Shown: one piece after another, positions 32,441-33,554 of the stretch | How the letters are laid out: each line of letters begins with the position of its first letter | Numbering within the stretch: the stretch's first letter is position 1 | Assembly (NCBI RefSeq): GCF_003614925.1 | Contig: NZ_QYLP01000027.1 | Coordinates: 1 to 33,554 of the forward strand | Source of the DNA: Arthrobacter celericrescens | GTDB lineage: Bacteria > Actinomycetota > Actinomycetes > Actinomycetales > Micrococcaceae | DNA length: 33,554 bases | Direction of reading: 5' to 3' | Notes under the pieces: generated by a model | Seen by the model: the letters and a program-made list of their open reading frames with translations, nothing else | Told to the model about the DNA's origin: nothing | Database searches by the model: none | Program-made: the position numbers and the translations under genes

Positions 32441-33554
32441 GTGCGTGGTGTGTCTCTTCCCGGCGTTGTCGGAGCCCTCGTCCTGGCGGCGACGCTTGTC
32501 GTTTCCCCACCCGCCACCACCACTGCGAACGCTGCGCCGATAGTCGCAGGCACCATCCAGGCCGGGACCGGTCCCGAGTTCGTTGCAGTAGACTCCGCGG
32601 CTGGCACCCTGTATGTCACGAACGCCGGTCAGGACACGGTATCCGTGGTGGGCAGCACGGGCACGGCCACCACCGTCGCCGTCGGAAATTTGCCGCAAGG
32701 CGTCGCGGTCGATCCAGGCACCCACAAGGCTTACGTCGCCAACTACCTGGGCAACTCCGTTTCCGTCATCCAAGGAACCACGGTGACGGCAACCATTCCA
32801 GTGGGCACGGCCCCGTACGCGGTGGCCGTGGACCCCGGCACCCACACCGTCTACGTCACCAACTCGCAGGGCAACTCCGTCTCGGTGATCAAGGACGGCG
32901 CAGTGATCGCCACCATTCCTGTGGGCCAGGGGCCGTACGGGGTGGCGGTCGATCCCGGGACACACACGGCCTACGTCACCAGCCTCTACGACGGCACACT
33001 GTCCGTCATCGAGAGCAACGCTGTCAGCAACGTCATCTCCCTCGAAACAGGCGTTACCGGGGTGGCCGTGGACCCGTCAACGCATCTCGTCTATGCCGTC
33101 AATCCATCCGCGGTGAGCCTGAGCGTGGTCAACGGGGATCAAGTGACCGCCTCGAACCCCTTCGGGGACAGCAACCCGCACCAGGTGGCAGTCGATCCGG
33201 CAACCCACTCGGTCTACGTGGCCCACTCCTACGCCGACAGGGTGTCCGTGCTTGACGGGGCCGGCGCTTACGGGCCCAGCGTCACCGCGGTTATTCCGGT
33301 GGGAGTCCAACCGGTCGGCGTCGCCGTCGACCCCGCAACGCACACCGCGTACGTCGCCAACTCCGGCAGCAACACCGTCTCGGTCATCAGCGACGCCCCC
33401 AGCGAGAGCACCGGCACCGAGGACCCCAGCGGCAACGATTTCAGCGGTGACGGCAGCGTCGACGTCCTGGCGCGGGATTCGTCGGGGTCGTTGTGGTTGT
33501 ATCCGGGGAATGGGCGTGGCGGGTGGTTGGCGCGGGTGCGTGTTGGTGGGGGTT
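32441..33554 (+). CDS. Secreted YVTN-type beta-propeller protein with FG-GAP/VCBS repeat (partial)
   Basis: The frame is open from a GTG at 32441, preceded by AAGGA at 32427-32431, to the window edge (371 codons). The first 30 residues are a signal peptide (VVGALVLAATLVV core, likely cleavage near ANA-AP). Seven repeats follow, each with GVAVDP-THTAYVTN and NSVSVI blocks, starting near 32582, 32702, 32822, 32942, 33062, 33185 and 33320. The first five spacings are 120, 120, 120, 120 and 123 bases, as in a seven-bladed beta-propeller. After a short linker, DFSGDGSVDVLARDSSGSLWLYPG begins an FG-GAP/VCBS calcium-binding repeat. The protein probably lies at the cell surface or is secreted. It follows the c-di-GMP cassette after 74 bases and may share its biology. 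Its C-terminus is outside the window. Confidence 0.82.
   Translation, partial: MRGVSLPGVVGALVLAATLVVSPPATTTANAAPIVAGTIQAGTGPEFVAVDSAAGTLYVTNAGQDTVSVVGSTGTATTVAVGNLPQGVAVDPGTHKAYVANYLGNSVSVIQGTTVTATIPVGTAPYAVAVDPGTHTVYVTNSQGNSVSVIKDGAVIATIPVGQGPYGVAVDPGTHTAYVTSLYDGTLSVIESNAVSNVISLETGVTGVAVDPSTHLVYAVNPSAVSLSVVNGDQVTASNPFGDSNPHQVAVDPATHSVYVAHSYADRVSVLDGAGAYGPSVTAVIPVGVQPVGVAVDPATHTAYVANSGSNTVSVISDAPSESTGTEDPSGNDFSGDGSVDVLARDSSGSLWLYPGNGRGGWLARVRVGGG

Overview
The window is high-GC DNA from an actinobacterium, most like Arthrobacter or a close Micrococcaceae relative. That placement rests on the GC-rich codon use, frequent GTG starts and 4-base ATGA overlaps, a six-gene Mrp antiporter operon with an MrpA/B fusion, a MurA carrying an N-terminal XRE helix-turn-helix, a SAM-IV-type riboswitch, a DtxR/IdeR iron box, and FG-GAP/VCBS surface repeats at the right edge. 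It is inferred from gene families read by eye, not from a database search. No rRNA, tRNA, CRISPR array or intact transposase was seen.

Layout. 1-192: intergenic DNA with a tandem 21-base repeat that resembles an insertion-sequence end. 193-1596 (-): UMF1-type MFS transporter. 1734-8291 (+): mrpA(B)CDEFG Na+/H+ antiporter. 8175-8435 (-): DUF4235 membrane protein, overlapping the MrpG tail. 8494-8551: nested palindrome. 8537-9304 (-): Nudix hydrolase. 9335-9425: first of three 90-96 bp inverted-repeat elements. 9527-12662 (+): TPP riboswitch with an RBS-masking hairpin, then an ECF-type thiamine/HMP transporter (YkoE-like S component, double ATPase, EcfT). 12682-15488 (-): siderophore-type GNAT acyltransferase and penicillin-acylase-family Ntn hydrolase behind an iron box. 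15634-17254 (+): ECF sigma factor and overlapping CU044_5270-type membrane protein. 17280-18691 (-): WXG100-like/DUF6973 protein and overlapping lipoprotein. 18900-20423 (+): HTH-MurA fusion. 20431-21562: two more inverted-repeat elements and a half copy, bracketing a frameshifted endonuclease-domain gene. 21637-22914 (+): YbdK-type carboxylate-amine ligase. 22922-24935 (-): SAM-IV riboswitch, DUF1737 protein, rhodanese, MetZ. 25130-25885 (+): GntR/UTRA regulator. 26000-32366 (+): a translationally coupled c-di-GMP cassette of PilZ-containing glycosyltransferase, hybrid histidine kinase and REC-GGDEF cyclase. 32441 to the edge (+): start of a secreted beta-propeller/FG-GAP protein.

How the genes work together. 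Three units read as complete circuits. (i) The c-di-GMP cassette holds a sensor phosphorelay (HisKA-REC-REC-HPt), its likely output cyclase with an intact GGEEF and I-site, and a PilZ-bearing polysaccharide synthase as the likely effector. (ii) The iron-box operon pairs an amide-cleaving Ntn hydrolase with an amide-forming siderophore acyltransferase, suggesting acyl editing or salvage of siderophores. (iii) The SAM-IV operon couples a rhodanese and a DUF1737 protein to homocysteine synthesis.

The least explained signal is the family of inverted-repeat elements. Each has arms of about 16-18 bases and an almost constant 59-60 base interior of unrelated sequence.
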